This document shows positions 63,670 to 64,000 of a stretch of 64,000 nucleotides of DNA, piece after piece (position 1 is the first letter of the stretch; each line of letters begins with the position of its first letter). The notes under the pieces are model-generated. The model was not told the DNA's origin. It ran no database searches and worked only from the letters and a program-made list of their open reading frames with translations. Origin of the DNA: Enterobacter asburiae (GTDB lineage Bacteria > Pseudomonadota > Gammaproteobacteria > Enterobacterales > Enterobacteriaceae); NCBI RefSeq assembly GCF_007035645.1, contig NZ_AP019633.1:62001-126000 (forward strand), in the 5' to 3' direction. Made by a program: the position numbers and the translations under genes.

Positions 63670-64000
63670 TGGACTGACCCCACGCCCGTAGACAAATTCT
63701 GTCCTCACGACGAGGCCTGTTCAAAGGCCTCCGGACTGACGCCGCCGAGGTGGCTGTGGCAACGGGCCCGGTTGTAGAACACTTCAATGTAATCGAAGAT
63801 ATCGGCCCGGGCCAGATCCCGGGTTTTATAGATGCGTTTTCTGATCCGCTCTTTTTTCAGCGAACTGAAGAACGATTCGGCCACCGCATTATCCTGGCAG
63901 TTGCCACGCCTGCTCATGCTCGGGGCCAGGTTATTAGCCCGGCAGAAGCGCTGCCAGTCGTCACTGCCGTACTGGCTGCCCTGATCGCTATGTACGATAA
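63670..64000 (-). mobile_element. IS3-family insertion sequence, OrfB C-terminus (partial)
   Basis: The minus-strand frame from the window edge to the stop at 63705 reads IVHSDQGSQYGSDDWQRF (second catalytic Asp), then MSRRGNCQDNAVAESFFSSLKKERI (catalytic Glu) and ends FYNRARCHSHLGGVSPEAFEQASS. The inverted terminal end is TGGACTGACCCC at 63670-63681. The rest of the element lies outside the window. No frame damage is visible, so it may be intact. Confidence 0.9.

Overview
The window looks like part of a large conjugative plasmid of an Enterobacter cloacae complex or related enterobacterial host. The evidence is an F-type transfer region (traG end, traS position, traT, traD, traI), a class A carbapenemase of the FRI type with its divergent LysR regulator, and a heavy load of enterobacterial insertion-sequence debris. 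No replication gene or oriT is visible, so the replicon type cannot be read. Base composition is patchy: the tra genes (1-12 kb) and the two giant adhesin genes are GC-rich, while 14.4-21 kb, 34-45 kb and 50-58 kb are AT-rich and look imported.

Layout. 1-12 kb: distal end of the F-like tra operon (TraG C-terminus, a TraS-position membrane protein, TraT surface exclusion lipoprotein, TraD coupling protein, TraI relaxase/helicase, DsbA-like thiol oxidoreductase). 12.1-14.3 kb: a YafO-family toxin gene overlapping an unusual partner gene, then a tyrosine recombinase. 14.7-21.2 kb: an NTF2-fold protein and a small catabolic island (TctC-like binding protein, ornithine-cyclodeaminase-family enzyme, TctB, TctA, alpha/beta hydrolase). 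22-29.1 kb and 58.15-63.3 kb: two inverted copies of one module holding a giant inverse autotransporter adhesin (intimin/invasin type), an IprA/YaiV-like regulator and an IS5-family remnant. The copies differ mainly in the number of ~103-residue Ig-like repeats (about 10 against 4).

Inside that outer inverted repeat sits a second, inner one: 31.8-34.2 kb against 45.9-50.4 kb. Each inner arm carries the head of a Saf/Afa-like (FGL chaperone) fimbrial operon: promoter region, chaperone, usher, AfaD-like subunit and the signal peptide of the first pilin. One usher is intact. The other has lost 2161 bp between 4-nt microhomologies. Beyond the arms, each side continues into a different set of pilin genes. 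The 11.7 kb between the arms also holds LuxR-type and CadC/ToxR-type regulators, a FidL-like protein, a beta-helix protein and a graveyard of mobile elements (IS110, IS3, IS21, group II intron). This geometry would let recombination between the arms swap which pilin set is joined to the working usher.

50.9-55.7 kb is a complete second fimbrial operon of the archaic Csu type (spore-coat-U pilin, chaperone, usher, tip adhesin). It is followed by the convergent carbapenemase gene (55.9-56.8 kb) and its regulator (57.2-58.0 kb). The window ends in IS3-family sequence. Taken together it is a surface-adhesion island with an EAL phosphodiesterase and several regulators, into or beside which a carbapenemase gene has been placed, on a self-transmissible F-like backbone.
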